Source of the DNA: Neptunitalea lumnitzerae | Lineage (GTDB): Bacteria; Bacteroidota; Bacteroidia; Flavobacteriales; Flavobacteriaceae | Direction: 5' to 3' | Assembly (NCBI RefSeq): GCF_027924185.1 | Contig: NZ_BRVO01000001.1 | Location: forward strand, 682,001-746,000 | Length of the DNA stretch: 64,000 nt | Shown: piece by piece, positions 16,727 through 25,606 of the stretch | Position numbering within the stretch: the first letter of the stretch is position 1 | Layout of the letters: every line of letters begins with the position of its first letter | The notes under the pieces: model-generated | Told to the model about the DNA's origin: nothing | Databases searched by the model: none | What the model saw: only the letters and a program-made list of their open reading frames with translations | Position numbers and translations under genes: made by a program

Positions 16727-19099
16727 TTAAAAATTGTAATTTAATACTGCTGCAAATGTTCTAGGATCTGTTTGGTTAATAAACCTAGTTCTGTATGCGT
16801 TGTAACCAATGGTATTAAATATATTGTTAGCTAATAGCCTTACATTCCAATGTTCGTTTATAGTGTAGCCTGCTTGTAAATTTACCAAGGTATAAGCTTC
16901 TACATAAAAAGGCTTTTGGTTGGGTACAATACCATCATGTGTTACTGCAGTTGCCCAGTCGTTAATTGGTCTTTCACCTGTATAGTATGCACCTGCTCCT
17001 AATGATAATCCATCTAAACTACCTTTAAAAGAATAATTAGCGTAAGCATTAAAAGTATGCTTAGGTGTGTTTAATGGTGCCGACCCATATACGTATGATG
17101 TGTGTTCTTTGTACTGTGCATCTATATATGAGTATCCGGTAACAACCTCTAGGTTTTCTAAAATTCTACCAGTAAGTTCAACTTCTACCCCTTGTCTTTG
17201 GTCGTTACCACCTTGTTGGTAGTATCCAGTTGGGTTCCAGTTTTCATCGTATACAGGTAGGTTAATATTTTTGTTGTTAATTTTAAATAAGGTAAGGTTA
17301 AAACGTAAACGACTGTCTAACCAGTTGGTTTTAATACCAGCTTCTAATTGGTCAAAACGCTCATTACCTAATTCGTTTCCATTTACATCTAAACGGGTAG
17401 CAGTTCTTGGGTAAGAGCTGTTTGTGTACGATGCAAATACATTTACATTTTTAATAGGGCTAAGTACTAAACCAACTAAAGGGTTAAAAGCATCTGACGA
17501 TGTAGTTTCAGTTTCAGCAATGGTTTGTGTAGTACTGTATCGAATCCCTAAGAAGGTTTTAACCCAATCATTCCAAGTAATTACATCTTGACCTACAAAA
17601 CCGGTCGAACGAGATCTAGCTCCTGTTGGGTCAGCATCTGGTAAGCTTACTTCTGGTAATACGTTGCTAATACCTGTAAAAACATTAATAGTATCTAACG
17701 TTCTAATAGATTGATTGGTAGTAGAGAATTTAGTAGTTCTGTAATCAAACCCTACTTGAAAGGTGTGTTTAATAGACCCTGTGTAAACATCGTCTCCAAT
17801 AAGGTCAAATTGTAAAACACTGTTATCATCGTTTCTACTAGAAACACTGTACCCTCTACTTCTTATGTTATAAAAAGTCTCATCGTTTTCTGTAATGGCA
17901 CCACCAAGTGAAGCTCCTTTATCATCTAAATTTAAAGACGATTTAAAGAATGCACCTTTTAAGGTTAGCTTCTCGCTAATAATTTTATTAAAACGAAGTG
18001 AATAACTTGTATTCTGTGTAATTGATTTATCGTTTTTAAAACCTAAAAATTGATCGTGTGGTAAATCGTAGATAGCATTTACATCATTCGGAGCTAAATT
18101 AACGGTACCTAAATCTGGTGTACGGCTATCATCAAAATAATCCATTTCAGCGGTAATGGTAGTCGTATTATCAACTCTCCATTCTAACGATGGGTTAATG
18201 TAAAAACGTTCAGATGATACACCATGTCTAAAATTATCTGCTCTTTCAAGGGCACCATCTATTCTAAATGCCAATGTTTTCTCTTTGTTAATAGGGCCAT
18301 ATACATCGTAGGTAGCTCTTGTTTGTCCGTAGCTTCCAACTCTTAAAGAGGCAGATCCACCCTTTTGGTACTTAGGTGTTTTGGTTACAATATTAATAAC
18401 CCCTCCTGGGCTTCCTAAATCGGTAGCAACCCCTTGAGTAATGGCTGCAGCACCTTTAAGTACTTGTATATTATCTACCCCTTGCATATCGGTTAAAACA
18501 CCTACTCCTCTAAAATCAGAGTTTACTCTAACTCCATTTTTTAGAATAGGAATACCTCTAAACCCACGAGAAGACATACTTTCTCTTTTGTTACCATAGG
18601 TAGCAAAGGTGTAAACCCCTGGCACGTTTTTGGTAGCTTCAGAAATAGTTAAAGCACCTTGGTTCTCTATTAATTTTTCAGAAATAACAGATATACTTTG
18701 AATTTGTTCGTATGGCTCTAAAGGTAAACGTGTAAGTGCTTCTATTTTATCTGGGTGTTTGTATCGGTCTCCAAAAACTTCAACGTCATCTAGTTCAGTA
18801 TCGGCATTTAGTTGAACGTTTACGTTGTTTTGTGTTGCTTGGTTTACTACCAAATGAAGTGTTGTTGTTTTAAAACCAACAGCACTTATTAATAGATTGT
18901 GCGTGCCGTAGGGTACTTGAGAAAGTGTAAACAATCCTTCGGCATTTGCCGCATTACCATTTTTAGTGTTTTGAATGTACACGTTTGCATAAGGGATTGG
19001 GGCTCCATTAGTATCGGTTACTTTCCCTGTAATTACAGATGTTTGCGCGTTAGAAATGAGTGCTGTGAAGAGCAACGCAAAAGCTACAAGCGATTTCAT
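16727..19099 (-). CDS. TonB-dependent siderophore receptor
   Basis: A 790-residue outer-membrane receptor. The signal peptide ends ISNAQ and is followed by a carboxypeptidase-regulatory-like domain (about 20-105) usual in Bacteroidota receptors. The plug domain (about 125-240) contains SEATKNVPGVYTF, RGFRGIPILKNGVR and LGSPGGVINIVTKTP, typical of FhuA/ferrichrome-type receptors. A 22-strand barrel follows, with the NIF segment (NNIFNTIGYNAYRTRF) and a terminal aromatic residue (NYNF). The ligand is probably a ferric hydroxamate or similar siderophore, by family. Divergent from the HupE-like gene. Iron control is expected but I see no convincing Fur box. Confidence 0.9.
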   Translation of the reverse strand: MKSLVAFALLFTALISNAQTSVITGKVTDTNGAPIPYANVYIQNTKNGNAANAEGLFTLSQVPYGTHNLLISAVGFKTTTLHLVVNQATQNNVNVQLNADTELDDVEVFGDRYKHPDKIEALTRLPLEPYEQIQSISVISEKLIENQGALTISEATKNVPGVYTFATYGNKRESMSSRGFRGIPILKNGVRVNSDFRGVGVLTDMQGVDNIQVLKGAAAITQGVATDLGSPGGVINIVTKTPKYQKGGSASLRVGSYGQTRATYDVYGPINKEKTLAFRIDGALERADNFRHGVSSERFYINPSLEWRVDNTTTITAEMDYFDDSRTPDLGTVNLAPNDVNAIYDLPHDQFLGFKNDKSITQNTSYSLRFNKIISEKLTLKGAFFKSSLNLDDKGASLGGAITENDETFYNIRSRGYSVSSRNDDNSVLQFDLIGDDVYTGSIKHTFQVGFDYRTTKFSTTNQSIRTLDTINVFTGISNVLPEVSLPDADPTGARSRSTGFVGQDVITWNDWVKTFLGIRYSTTQTIAETETTSSDAFNPLVGLVLSPIKNVNVFASYTNSSYPRTATRLDVNGNELGNERFDQLEAGIKTNWLDSRLRFNLTLFKINNKNINLPVYDENWNPTGYYQQGGNDQRQGVEVELTGRILENLEVVTGYSYIDAQYKEHTSYVYGSAPLNTPKHTFNAYANYSFKGSLDGLSLGAGAYYTGERPINDWATAVTHDGIVPNQKPFYVEAYTLVNLQAGYTINEHWNVRLLANNIFNTIGYNAYRTRFINQTDPRTFAAVLNYNF

Positions 19100-19135
19100 A
19101 TTTGTTCTTATTTAGATTCATTAAAAAAAGCGACG

Positions 19136-19143
19136 CAAAAATA
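19136..19143 (-). promoter_or_regulatory. -7 element before the siderophore receptor gene
   Basis: Minus-strand TATTTTTG is a perfect TAnnTTTG, 36 bases before the ATG. Confidence 0.4.
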
Positions 19144-19212
19144 ATAGCAATTACAAAACCAGCCTAATTTATTTAGATTAAATTTAATTAAAAATAAGAG
19201 AGTCGAGTTTTA

Positions 19213-19244
19213 TTGTAAGATTTCAACATTAAATTGTAGTTTTG
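19213..19244 (+). promoter_or_regulatory. Complete promoter of the HupE-like gene
   Basis: TTG at 19213-19215, a 21-base spacer and TAGTTTTG at 19237-19244 fit the Bacteroidota -33/-7 promoter. Transcription would start about 20 bases before the ATG. Confidence 0.55.
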
Positions 19245-19268
19245 ACCTTCTGCTAACTAACATTAGAA

Positions 19269-19853
19269 ATGGATCAGTTCTTATTTTACTTACAATTAGG
19301 TTTTAACCATGTATTAGACATTCAAGCCTACGATCATGTATTATTTTTTGCGGCTTTGGTGGTGCCGTATTTGTTTAAAGATTGGAAACGCGTGCTATTA
19401 TTAGTAACCTTATTTACCATAGGGCATACGCTAACCTTAATTTTAGCAGTGTATAATTTTATAAATGTAAATGGAGCCTACGTAGAGTTTTTGATACCTA
19501 TAACCATTTTTATTACAGCCTTGTATAATGTATTTACTGCAGGTAAATCTGTGAGTAGTAATAAAATTAATTTGGTGGTTTTTACTAGTTTGTTTTTCGG
19601 CTTAATTCATGGGTTAGGATTTTCAAGATACTTTAAACAAATAGTTGCTGGCGATAGTGCTAAGCTTGTAAAATCTTTGGAGTTTGCTTTAGGGGTAGAG
19701 GCAGCACAAATAATTGTTGCTTTTGCCATATTGTTATTAGGAGTACTGGTACAAACTATATTTAGGTTTAACAGAAGAGATTGGGTAATGGTGCTCTCTT
19801 CCATTATTATAGGTATGGTAATTCCTATGCTTATAAATACCTATCCGTTTTAA
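19269..19853 (+). CDS. HupE/UreJ-family membrane protein
   Basis: A 194-residue protein with about six membrane segments and the conserved histidines of the HupE/UreJ_2 family: GFNHVLDIQAYDHVLFF near the N-terminus, FTIGHTLTL, and FGLIHGLGFSR in the middle. The family is linked to nickel or cobalt uptake for hydrogenase and urease, but no such enzyme is in the window. It is divergent from the siderophore receptor, so a link to outer-membrane metal uptake is possible. Specificity is not known. Confidence 0.82.
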   Translation: MDQFLFYLQLGFNHVLDIQAYDHVLFFAALVVPYLFKDWKRVLLLVTLFTIGHTLTLILAVYNFINVNGAYVEFLIPITIFITALYNVFTAGKSVSSNKINLVVFTSLFFGLIHGLGFSRYFKQIVAGDSAKLVKSLEFALGVEAAQIIVAFAILLLGVLVQTIFRFNRRDWVMVLSSIIIGMVIPMLINTYPF

Positions 19854-19954
19854 AGGGTTGTTTGAGAGGCTATTTCTGTTTATCTTCGTTAGAATTAGAA
19901 AGAGTCAAAAATTTTTAGGCATCCTTTTTGATATACTTATTAAACAAGCATTAC

Positions 19955-20386
19955 ATGGTTGAAGAAAAGCAGCTACGCTATGATAAGGCGTACTTAAGAA
20001 TGGCAGCAGAATGGGGTAAGTTGTCTCATTGCAACAGAAAAAAGGTAGGTGCAATTATTGTAAAAGACCGAATGATTATTTCAGATGGATATAATGGTAC
20101 TCCTACAGGTTTTGAAAACTATTGTGAAGATGACGAAGGATATACTAAATGGTATGTTTTACACGCCGAAGCCAATGCTATTTTAAAAGTTGCAGCATCT
20201 ACACAATCTTGTGAAGGGGCTACTTTATATATTACGTTATCTCCTTGTAAAGAGTGTAGTAAGCTGGTGCACCAAGCAGGTATAACCCGTGTTGTATATG
20301 TAAATGCTTATAAAGATGATGCTGGTTTAAAATTTTTAGCTAAAGCTGGCGTTCAATTAGAACATATACCAAATATAGAAGAGTAA
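19955..20386 (+). CDS. Deoxycytidylate (dCMP) deaminase
   Basis: A 143-residue zinc deaminase. The zinc site is H70-A-E72 in LHAEANAIL, with C98 and C101 in SPCKECS. The N-terminal CNRKKVGAIIVKD and GYNGTPTGFENYCED are typical of dCMP deaminase, which supplies dUMP for thymidylate synthesis. I start at the ATG at 19955; an in-frame TTG 27 bases earlier would add residues not typical of the family. The S41 protease gene begins four bases after its stop, so the two are co-transcribed. Confidence 0.9.
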   Translation: MVEEKQLRYDKAYLRMAAEWGKLSHCNRKKVGAIIVKDRMIISDGYNGTPTGFENYCEDDEGYTKWYVLHAEANAILKVAASTQSCEGATLYITLSPCKECSKLVHQAGITRVVYVNAYKDDAGLKFLAKAGVQLEHIPNIEE

Positions 20387-20390
20387 GACT

Positions 20391-21986
20391 ATGAAAAAAA
20401 GAACGTATCTCATTCCCATTTTTATTGCAGTGGCACTGGCCGCCGGTATTTTAATTGGTAGCAAGATGCGTTTTAGTGATAGTGCTCAGCTCTTTTTTAC
20501 TTCTAACTCTAAAAAAGATAAGCTTAACAAGCTTATAGATTACATAGATCATGAGTATGTAGATGATGTGAATACCGATAGCATTGTAGATATTACCGTA
20601 AACAACATCTTGGCAAAGCTAGATCCGCACTCGGTGTACATACCAAACTCTCAAACCGAATTATTGGCAGAAAACATGAAGGGCGAGTTTGAAGGTGTAG
20701 GTATTAGTATTATGATGTTGAACGATACTTTGGCTGTTACCAGAATTTTAGAAGATACCCCTGCTGAGGAACGTGGTATTTTAGCTGGTGATAGAATTTT
20801 AATGGCAGATAAAGATACACTTTACGGAAAAGGGTATACCAGAGGGTATGTAATTAGCAAATTAAAAGGGAATTCTGGTGAACCTGTTACGCTAAAAGTA
20901 TATAGAAAAACTACAGATGAGATTATAGATATTTCTTTAAATAGGGCGCCGGTACCTTTAAAAAGTGTAGATGCCTTTTTTATGATTGATGATGTTGGCT
21001 ATATTAAGGTAAACCGATTTGCAGAAAGTACGTATAAGGAATTTAGAACGGCTTTAACCCTTTTAAAGCATAACGGAGCTAAAGCTATTGCTTTAGATTT
21101 ACGTGATAATCCTGGTGGCTATATGGAAATGGCAGAGCATATTGCCGATGAGTTTCTTAGAAAAGGTAGACTTATTGTATTTACCCGAAATAAAAAGGGA
21201 GAAGAAACACAGGTTTTTGCTACCGATAAAGGTGATTTTGAAGATGGACAAGTATATGTACTGATTAATGAAAACTCTGCATCGGCTAGTGAAATAGTAG
21301 CTGGGGCTTTACAAGATAATGATGTGGGTACCATTGTGGGTAGACGCTCTTTTGGAAAAGGATTGGTACAAAGAGAAATGCCATTGCCAGATGGTTCTGC
21401 AGTTAGGCTTACTATTGCACGTTATTATACACCTACCGGAAGATCTATTCAGCGTTCTTATAAAGATGGCATGCAAGACTACTATGATGATTTTCAGAAA
21501 CGTTATGAGAGTGGTGAGTTGCAGTATGCAGATAGTATTAAGGTAGCAGACTCATTACGATTTACTACACCTAAAGGAAAAGTAGTATATGGCGGTGGTG
21601 GTATTATACCAGATGTTTTTGTACCGCTGGAAACATCTGTTTACAAAGATCATTTAAACTATATACTAGGTTCTGAATTAGTGTCTACATATATTTTTGA
21701 ATATTTAGATGATAAGCGAGCAGATTTTAGCGGTATGAGTCAAGATGATTTTGTAAAGAATTATACGGTAACTGACGATGCTTTCACTGGATTTCAAGAA
21801 TACCTATACGATAATGATTTTGGTTTTGATATTTCAGAATACAAATATGAAGTAGGAAAGGCTTTAAAAGCGTCTATTGCACACCAAATATATGGTGATA
21901 ATGCATATTATAGAGTGCTTAAAAGTGACGATACTATGCTACAGAAAGTGTTAGAGCTGTATTATACCTCAGACTCTGAAGAGTAA
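20391..21986 (+). CDS. S41-family C-terminal processing protease
   Basis: A 531-residue periplasmic serine protease, membrane-anchored or secreted through an N-terminal hydrophobic segment (about 5-22). A PDZ domain lies at about 85-175 (GEFEGVGISIMM, PAEERGILAGDRIL). The S41 core follows with the Ser of SASASEIVAGAL (296-307) and K323 in RSFGKGLVQRE forming the catalytic dyad. A ~170-residue C-terminal extension is usual in Bacteroidota CtpA homologues. Such proteases trim or degrade envelope proteins from their C-terminus. It is convergent with the FAD gene, and no terminator is visible between them. Confidence 0.92.
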   Translation: MKKRTYLIPIFIAVALAAGILIGSKMRFSDSAQLFFTSNSKKDKLNKLIDYIDHEYVDDVNTDSIVDITVNNILAKLDPHSVYIPNSQTELLAENMKGEFEGVGISIMMLNDTLAVTRILEDTPAEERGILAGDRILMADKDTLYGKGYTRGYVISKLKGNSGEPVTLKVYRKTTDEIIDISLNRAPVPLKSVDAFFMIDDVGYIKVNRFAESTYKEFRTALTLLKHNGAKAIALDLRDNPGGYMEMAEHIADEFLRKGRLIVFTRNKKGEETQVFATDKGDFEDGQVYVLINENSASASEIVAGALQDNDVGTIVGRRSFGKGLVQREMPLPDGSAVRLTIARYYTPTGRSIQRSYKDGMQDYYDDFQKRYESGELQYADSIKVADSLRFTTPKGKVVYGGGGIIPDVFVPLETSVYKDHLNYILGSELVSTYIFEYLDDKRADFSGMSQDDFVKNYTVTDDAFTGFQEYLYDNDFGFDISEYKYEVGKALKASIAHQIYGDNAYYRVLKSDDTMLQKVLELYYTSDSEE

Positions 21987-22030
21987 TTCTTGATAATTAA
22001 ATGTTTCGTAAGCTAGCGCGGAGGATGGTA

Positions 22031-22645
22031 CTATAGTTGTTTTTTATCGTGCACTTGTACTGGGGCTCCGTTGTTCCAAGAGGTTAATACATCTATGGCT
22101 ACTTGTGCTCCACTACCCATAGCAATAGGAAGTTGGCTGGTCCAACCAGCTAAAGAACCTGCTACATACAAACCATCGGTTACTTTATGGTTTTCATTTT
22201 TTAATTGAATGCGCTCTTTTTCAGGGTTGGCTCTTTCGTGTGGCACCACGTAATCCATCAATCCTTCTATGTGAAATAAATTGGTGTTCCCGAGTGCTAC
22301 TACAATTTGGTTGGCAGTATAGGTGTTTTTATTAGTAGTAATGGTAAAGTTGTTTATAGTGCCGTCTACTTTAGTAACTTTTTCCTTCTCAATTTGATGT
22401 ACATGTGGGTATAAGCTAGTTAATTGCTCTTTTCCCATTACCAGTATATCCTCACCTTCGGTTTCAGGCGATAGCCCCAAAACGTTATTAAATAGTGCAG
22501 TTTGTAAATGAGAAGCTTTTTGGTGCATAACTATACCAACGCTCTTCTGGGTAGCAAAAGGTTTGTTTTTGGCTGAGCCTAATAACAGCGCACATTGCAT
22601 ACCAGCAGCCCCACCCCCTATAATAAGTACATCAAAATGTTGCAT
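22031..22645 (-). CDS. Short FAD-dependent oxidoreductase, thioredoxin-reductase-like
   Basis: A 204-residue flavoprotein-like protein. The N-terminal VLIIGGGAAGMQCALLLG binds the FAD ADP moiety, and the C-terminal GLYVAGSLAGWTSQLPIAMGS is the second FAD motif of thioredoxin reductases. The NADPH-binding domain and its CxxC redox centre, normally between these, are missing, so it has about two thirds of the usual length. Similar FAD-only proteins exist and the gene is not obviously broken, but how it is reduced is unclear. It overlaps the small membrane protein gene by one base (TAATG), so translation is coupled. Confidence 0.8.
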   Translation of the reverse strand: MQHFDVLIIGGGAAGMQCALLLGSAKNKPFATQKSVGIVMHQKASHLQTALFNNVLGLSPETEGEDILVMGKEQLTSLYPHVHQIEKEKVTKVDGTINNFTITTNKNTYTANQIVVALGNTNLFHIEGLMDYVVPHERANPEKERIQLKNENHKVTDGLYVAGSLAGWTSQLPIAMGSGAQVAIDVLTSWNNGAPVQVHDKKQL

Positions 22646-22845
22646 TACTGGTCTTTTAGTTTTTCTGCTATTTTTTTAGAAGTTTGTAAAATCAGCATTA
22701 AAACAATAGCACATAACGAGGCTAGTATGCCTACTAATGCAATAGAACTATCACCTTCAAAAGGAGCGTTTAAGCTTACTTTAGTAGCATTAAAACCAAT
22801 AAATACAATGGCTAAGAATATAACTGTAATAGTGAAAAATTTCAT
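22645..22845 (-). CDS. Small two-segment membrane protein
   Basis: A 66-residue protein with two hydrophobic segments (about 3-22 and 35-55) and a charged tail (KKIAEKLKDQ). Its layout resembles LapA-type/DUF1049 small inner-membrane proteins (the TKVSLNAPF stretch between helices), but I cannot assign it firmly. It lies ten bases after marC and overlaps the FAD gene by one base, so it is the middle gene of a three-gene operon. Confidence 0.65.
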   Translation of the reverse strand: MKFFTITVIFLAIVFIGFNATKVSLNAPFEGDSSIALVGILASLCAIVLMLILQTSKKIAEKLKDQ

Positions 22846-22855
22846 AAACGATATT

Positions 22856-23428
22856 TTAAAATAATCCGGTTACGTTAGAGGCAAATAATTTTACCGCTAT
22901 TGCCAACAAAATTACACCAAATATTTTACGTATAACCCCTAAACCAGATTTTCCAAGTACCTTTTCTATTTTTCCTGAAGATTTTAACACTATATATACA
23001 AAAACCATATTTATAAAAATAGCCACAATAATATTAGCTACTTCATATTCTGCACGTAACGATAATAATGTGGTCATAGTACCAGCACCAGCAATAAGTG
23101 GAAATGCAATAGGTACAATAGAAGCTGTTTCTGGGGCATCATCTTTATGTAAGGTTATCCCTAAAATCATTTCAATGGCTAAAAAGAACAGGATGAAAGC
23201 ACCTGCCACTGCAAATGAATTTACATCTATACCAATTAGTTTTAAAATTTCATCTCCTACAAATAAGAAAGCAATCATAATAAAAAGAGAAACTATAGAG
23301 GCTTTCTCTGATTGTACATGACCTACTTTAGCACGTAGATTTACAATAATAGGAATACTACCTATAATATCTATTACAGAAAAGAGTACCATGGTAGCTG
23401 TTACAATTTGTTTTAAATCAAATGACAT
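22856..23428 (-). CDS. MarC-family integral membrane protein
   Basis: A 190-residue protein with six hydrophobic segments and MarC/UPF0056 signatures: VLFSVIDIIGSIPI at the N-terminus, FAVAGAFILFFLAIEMILG and IVPIAFPLIAGAGTMTTLL. MarC was once linked to multiple antibiotic resistance, but its transport role is not established. First gene of an operon with the small membrane protein and the FAD protein. A -7 element lies 27 bases upstream. Confidence 0.88.
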   Translation of the reverse strand: MSFDLKQIVTATMVLFSVIDIIGSIPIIVNLRAKVGHVQSEKASIVSLFIMIAFLFVGDEILKLIGIDVNSFAVAGAFILFFLAIEMILGITLHKDDAPETASIVPIAFPLIAGAGTMTTLLSLRAEYEVANIIVAIFINMVFVYIVLKSSGKIEKVLGKSGLGVIRKIFGVILLAIAVKLFASNVTGLF

Positions 23429-23455
23429 AATAACTTCTTTTTAAAAAATAGCCCG

Positions 23456-23463
23456 CAAAAGTA
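23456..23463 (-). promoter_or_regulatory. -7 element of the marC operon
   Basis: Minus-strand TACTTTTG matches TAnnTTTG, 27 bases before the marC ATG. Confidence 0.4.
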
Positions 23464-23545
23464 TTAAAAATGCAATTACCTAAATGTTATATTAATCTAA
23501 AATATGAATTAATTAATTTAAATGGTGTTGATTGTAATTTTAACT

Positions 23546-23553
23546 TATATTTG
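23546..23553 (+). promoter_or_regulatory. -7 element placing transcription start at the DUF3109 ATG
   Basis: TATATTTG is a perfect TAnnTTTG with only four bases between it and the ATG at 23558. With the usual spacing the transcript would begin at or next to the A of ATG (leaderless). A TTG at 23528-23530 gives a short 15-base spacer. Confidence 0.45.
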
Positions 23554-23557
23554 AAGC

Positions 23558-24130
23558 ATGTTTCAGATAGATAAAACCATAGTTTCAGAGGAGATTATTT
23601 CGCAAGATTTTGTGTGTAATTTAACCGCATGTAAAGGTGCATGTTGTATTGATGGAGAAGCGGGTGCCCCGTTAGAAGATGAGGAAACTACCATCTTAGA
23701 AGAAGTGTACCCTAAAGTAAAACCATATTTAAGACCAGAAGGTATTAAAGCTATTGAAGCGCAAGGTACTTTTGTAAAAGGTGTTGATGGAGAATGGGAA
23801 ACACCACTTATTGATGGGGCAGATTGTGCGTATGTTATTTTTGATAAAAAAGGAACTGCACTTTGTGCTTTAGAAGAAGCTTATAACCAAGGAGATATTT
23901 CATGGAAAAAGCCAGTCTCTTGTGAGTTATATCCGGTGCGTGTTAATGAGTATAGTTCATTTTCGGCGGTTAACTATCATAAATGGCATATTTGTGACGA
24001 TGCATGTACATTAGGGAAGGAGTTACAAGTGCCTATTTATAAATTTGTAAAGGCTGCTTTAATTAGAAAGTTTGGTGAAGCTTGGTATAACGAATTGGAA
24101 GAGGTAGCTGAAGCTTGGAAGAATAGATAG
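23558..24130 (+). CDS. DUF3109 family cysteine-rich protein
   Basis: A 190-residue soluble protein of the DUF3109 family, common in Bacteroidota. Cysteines C20, C25, C29 and C30 (FVCNLTACKGACC) resemble YkgJ-type metal or iron-sulfur clusters, and more follow in DGADCAYV, TALCALE, SCELYPVRV and HICDDACTLG. The protein probably binds a metal centre; its reaction is unknown. It appears to be expressed from a leaderless transcript. Confidence 0.85.
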   Translation: MFQIDKTIVSEEIISQDFVCNLTACKGACCIDGEAGAPLEDEETTILEEVYPKVKPYLRPEGIKAIEAQGTFVKGVDGEWETPLIDGADCAYVIFDKKGTALCALEEAYNQGDISWKKPVSCELYPVRVNEYSSFSAVNYHKWHICDDACTLGKELQVPIYKFVKAALIRKFGEAWYNELEEVAEAWKNR

Positions 24131-24175
24131 TTTTACTATATTTATAAGATAATTAGGTATTAAATTCAACACAAA

Positions 24176-24757
24176 ATGAGAAAAATAGCCCCCTTGAATG
24201 TTGTTGGTAGTGTGATGTTAGTACTTACGTTGGTTTCTTGTTCTGCCATCTCAGAAATCTTAGGAAAGGAACAAGTTGTTAAAACAAATAACAAGCAACG
24301 CTTGGCTTATTACAACAACTTTTTAAAAGATACCCTTGACTATGGTATTTATATTCATACCTTAAAAAACAAACAGGCTTTGTTAGAAACCAAGGAGAAG
24401 TTTGCTGGTTTTCCTGAGGCTTATGTTTTTGATAGTTCTAGCAAAAAAGGCTTTTTTGTATCTACTAATAGTGCTTCTGTAGAGGTGTCTGCTATAAACC
24501 AGCAGTTATTAGATAGTCTTACCGCAATTGATTTTAGCTTGTTGCAAGATTTTAGAAAGTTAGTGCTTACCAAAACAGAAACGGTATATGCACATGACAA
24601 TTTCATGATGCGAGAGCACCAAAATCAGCACTTAGATGTGTATTTATTGTGTAATACCAAAGTAGGTAAAAAGGAACTGAAGAACCTTCAGAACCTTCAA
24701 GACCTAAATGATATTGCTACAATTCATATTTTAGATTTAAGTATAGAGGCTAACTAA
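24176..24757 (+). CDS. Lipoprotein of unknown function
   Basis: A 193-residue lipoprotein with lipobox LVSC at residues 19-22. The mature protein has no domain I recognise; it is mixed alpha/beta with a lysine-rich stretch near the end (KVGKKELKNLQNL). Its stop codon overlaps that of the convergent alpha/beta hydrolase (24754-24757). It starts 45 bases after DUF3109 on the same strand and may be co-transcribed with it. Confidence 0.65.
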   Translation: MRKIAPLNVVGSVMLVLTLVSCSAISEILGKEQVVKTNNKQRLAYYNNFLKDTLDYGIYIHTLKNKQALLETKEKFAGFPEAYVFDSSSKKGFFVSTNSASVEVSAINQQLLDSLTAIDFSLLQDFRKLVLTKTETVYAHDNFMMREHQNQHLDVYLLCNTKVGKKELKNLQNLQDLNDIATIHILDLSIEAN

Positions 24758-25602
24758 TGCTTGTTGATAAAAGCAATGGTTAGGTCGGCTACGTTTTGTA
24801 AATCTCCTGGTAATTCATTAGTATCCCAAGGGTGTTTACCGCCAAATACATGATCTCCGTTAGGTATAACGTCTAGTGTTGCATGTGATGGATTCCATTT
24901 TTTCATGTTTTCTGCTTCCCATAGCGGTACGGTAGCATCGGCATCACCATGTACCAATAATACTGGTATGGTTAACTTCTGCATGGCTCTTTTAATATTT
25001 AGGCGTTCTCTATTTTCTATAAAGTTTTTGTAAAACTGATAGTAGTGCGGCATTTTTTGTTTGGTTCTAGAGTTTTCTACATACCCAACGCCTCTTAGTT
25101 TCCATACAAAACGTTTAAAACCTTTAGGAAATCTGCTTTCAAAGTCGCTTACTCCTGCCCATGAAACTAATTTATTAACGCGCGCATCTTCTGCAGCATA
25201 GACAGTAATAATTCCACCTCCTCTAGAGTGTCCTATGATGGTAATATTATCTGTGTCTATTTCTTCTGCATACGGATGGTCTGGGCTAGTAACCCAATCC
25301 ATAACGGTTTGTATATCGTCTAATTCTTTTATGTAGTTATTATTACCAAAAGCCTCTAGGTCAGGAAAATCAATAGGTTGTTCCACCGTGCCTCCGTTGT
25401 GAGAAAAATTAAACTTTAAAAAGCACATTCCTGCTTCAGCAAATTTTTCTGCTGCCAAATACCAACAGCCCCAATCTTTAAAGCCTTTATAACCATGTAC
25501 AAATAGTACCAAAGGTTTTTTTTCTCCATTGGTTTTAATGGTTATATCGGCAAGTATAGGTTTGGTATGTTTACCTTCTAATATAAATTCTTCTTTTGTC
25601 AT
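24754..25602 (-). CDS. Alpha/beta hydrolase
   Basis: A 282-residue alpha/beta hydrolase. The oxyanion region is LFVHGYKGFKDWG, the nucleophile serine sits in IIGHSRGGG, the acid is in LLVHGDADATVPL, and the histidine in NGDHVFGGKHPW. No signal peptide, so cytoplasmic. Substrate unknown; small esters are typical for this group. I start at the ATG at 25602 because a TTG 24 bases upstream would overlap the addB stop. The addB gene ends only four bases before this ATG, so they are one transcript. Confidence 0.85.
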   Translation of the reverse strand: MTKEEFILEGKHTKPILADITIKTNGEKKPLVLFVHGYKGFKDWGCWYLAAEKFAEAGMCFLKFNFSHNGGTVEQPIDFPDLEAFGNNNYIKELDDIQTVMDWVTSPDHPYAEEIDTDNITIIGHSRGGGIITVYAAEDARVNKLVSWAGVSDFESRFPKGFKRFVWKLRGVGYVENSRTKQKMPHYYQFYKNFIENRERLNIKRAMQKLTIPVLLVHGDADATVPLWEAENMKKWNPSHATLDVIPNGDHVFGGKHPWDTNELPGDLQNVADLTIAFINKH

Positions 25603-25606
25603 ATAG

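Noticed and set aside
19177-19188. ATTAAATTTAAT palindrome between the siderophore receptor and HupE genes as a Fur box
   Set aside because: Purely A/T, expected by chance in this DNA, and not close to the known GATAATGATAATCATTATC-type consensus.
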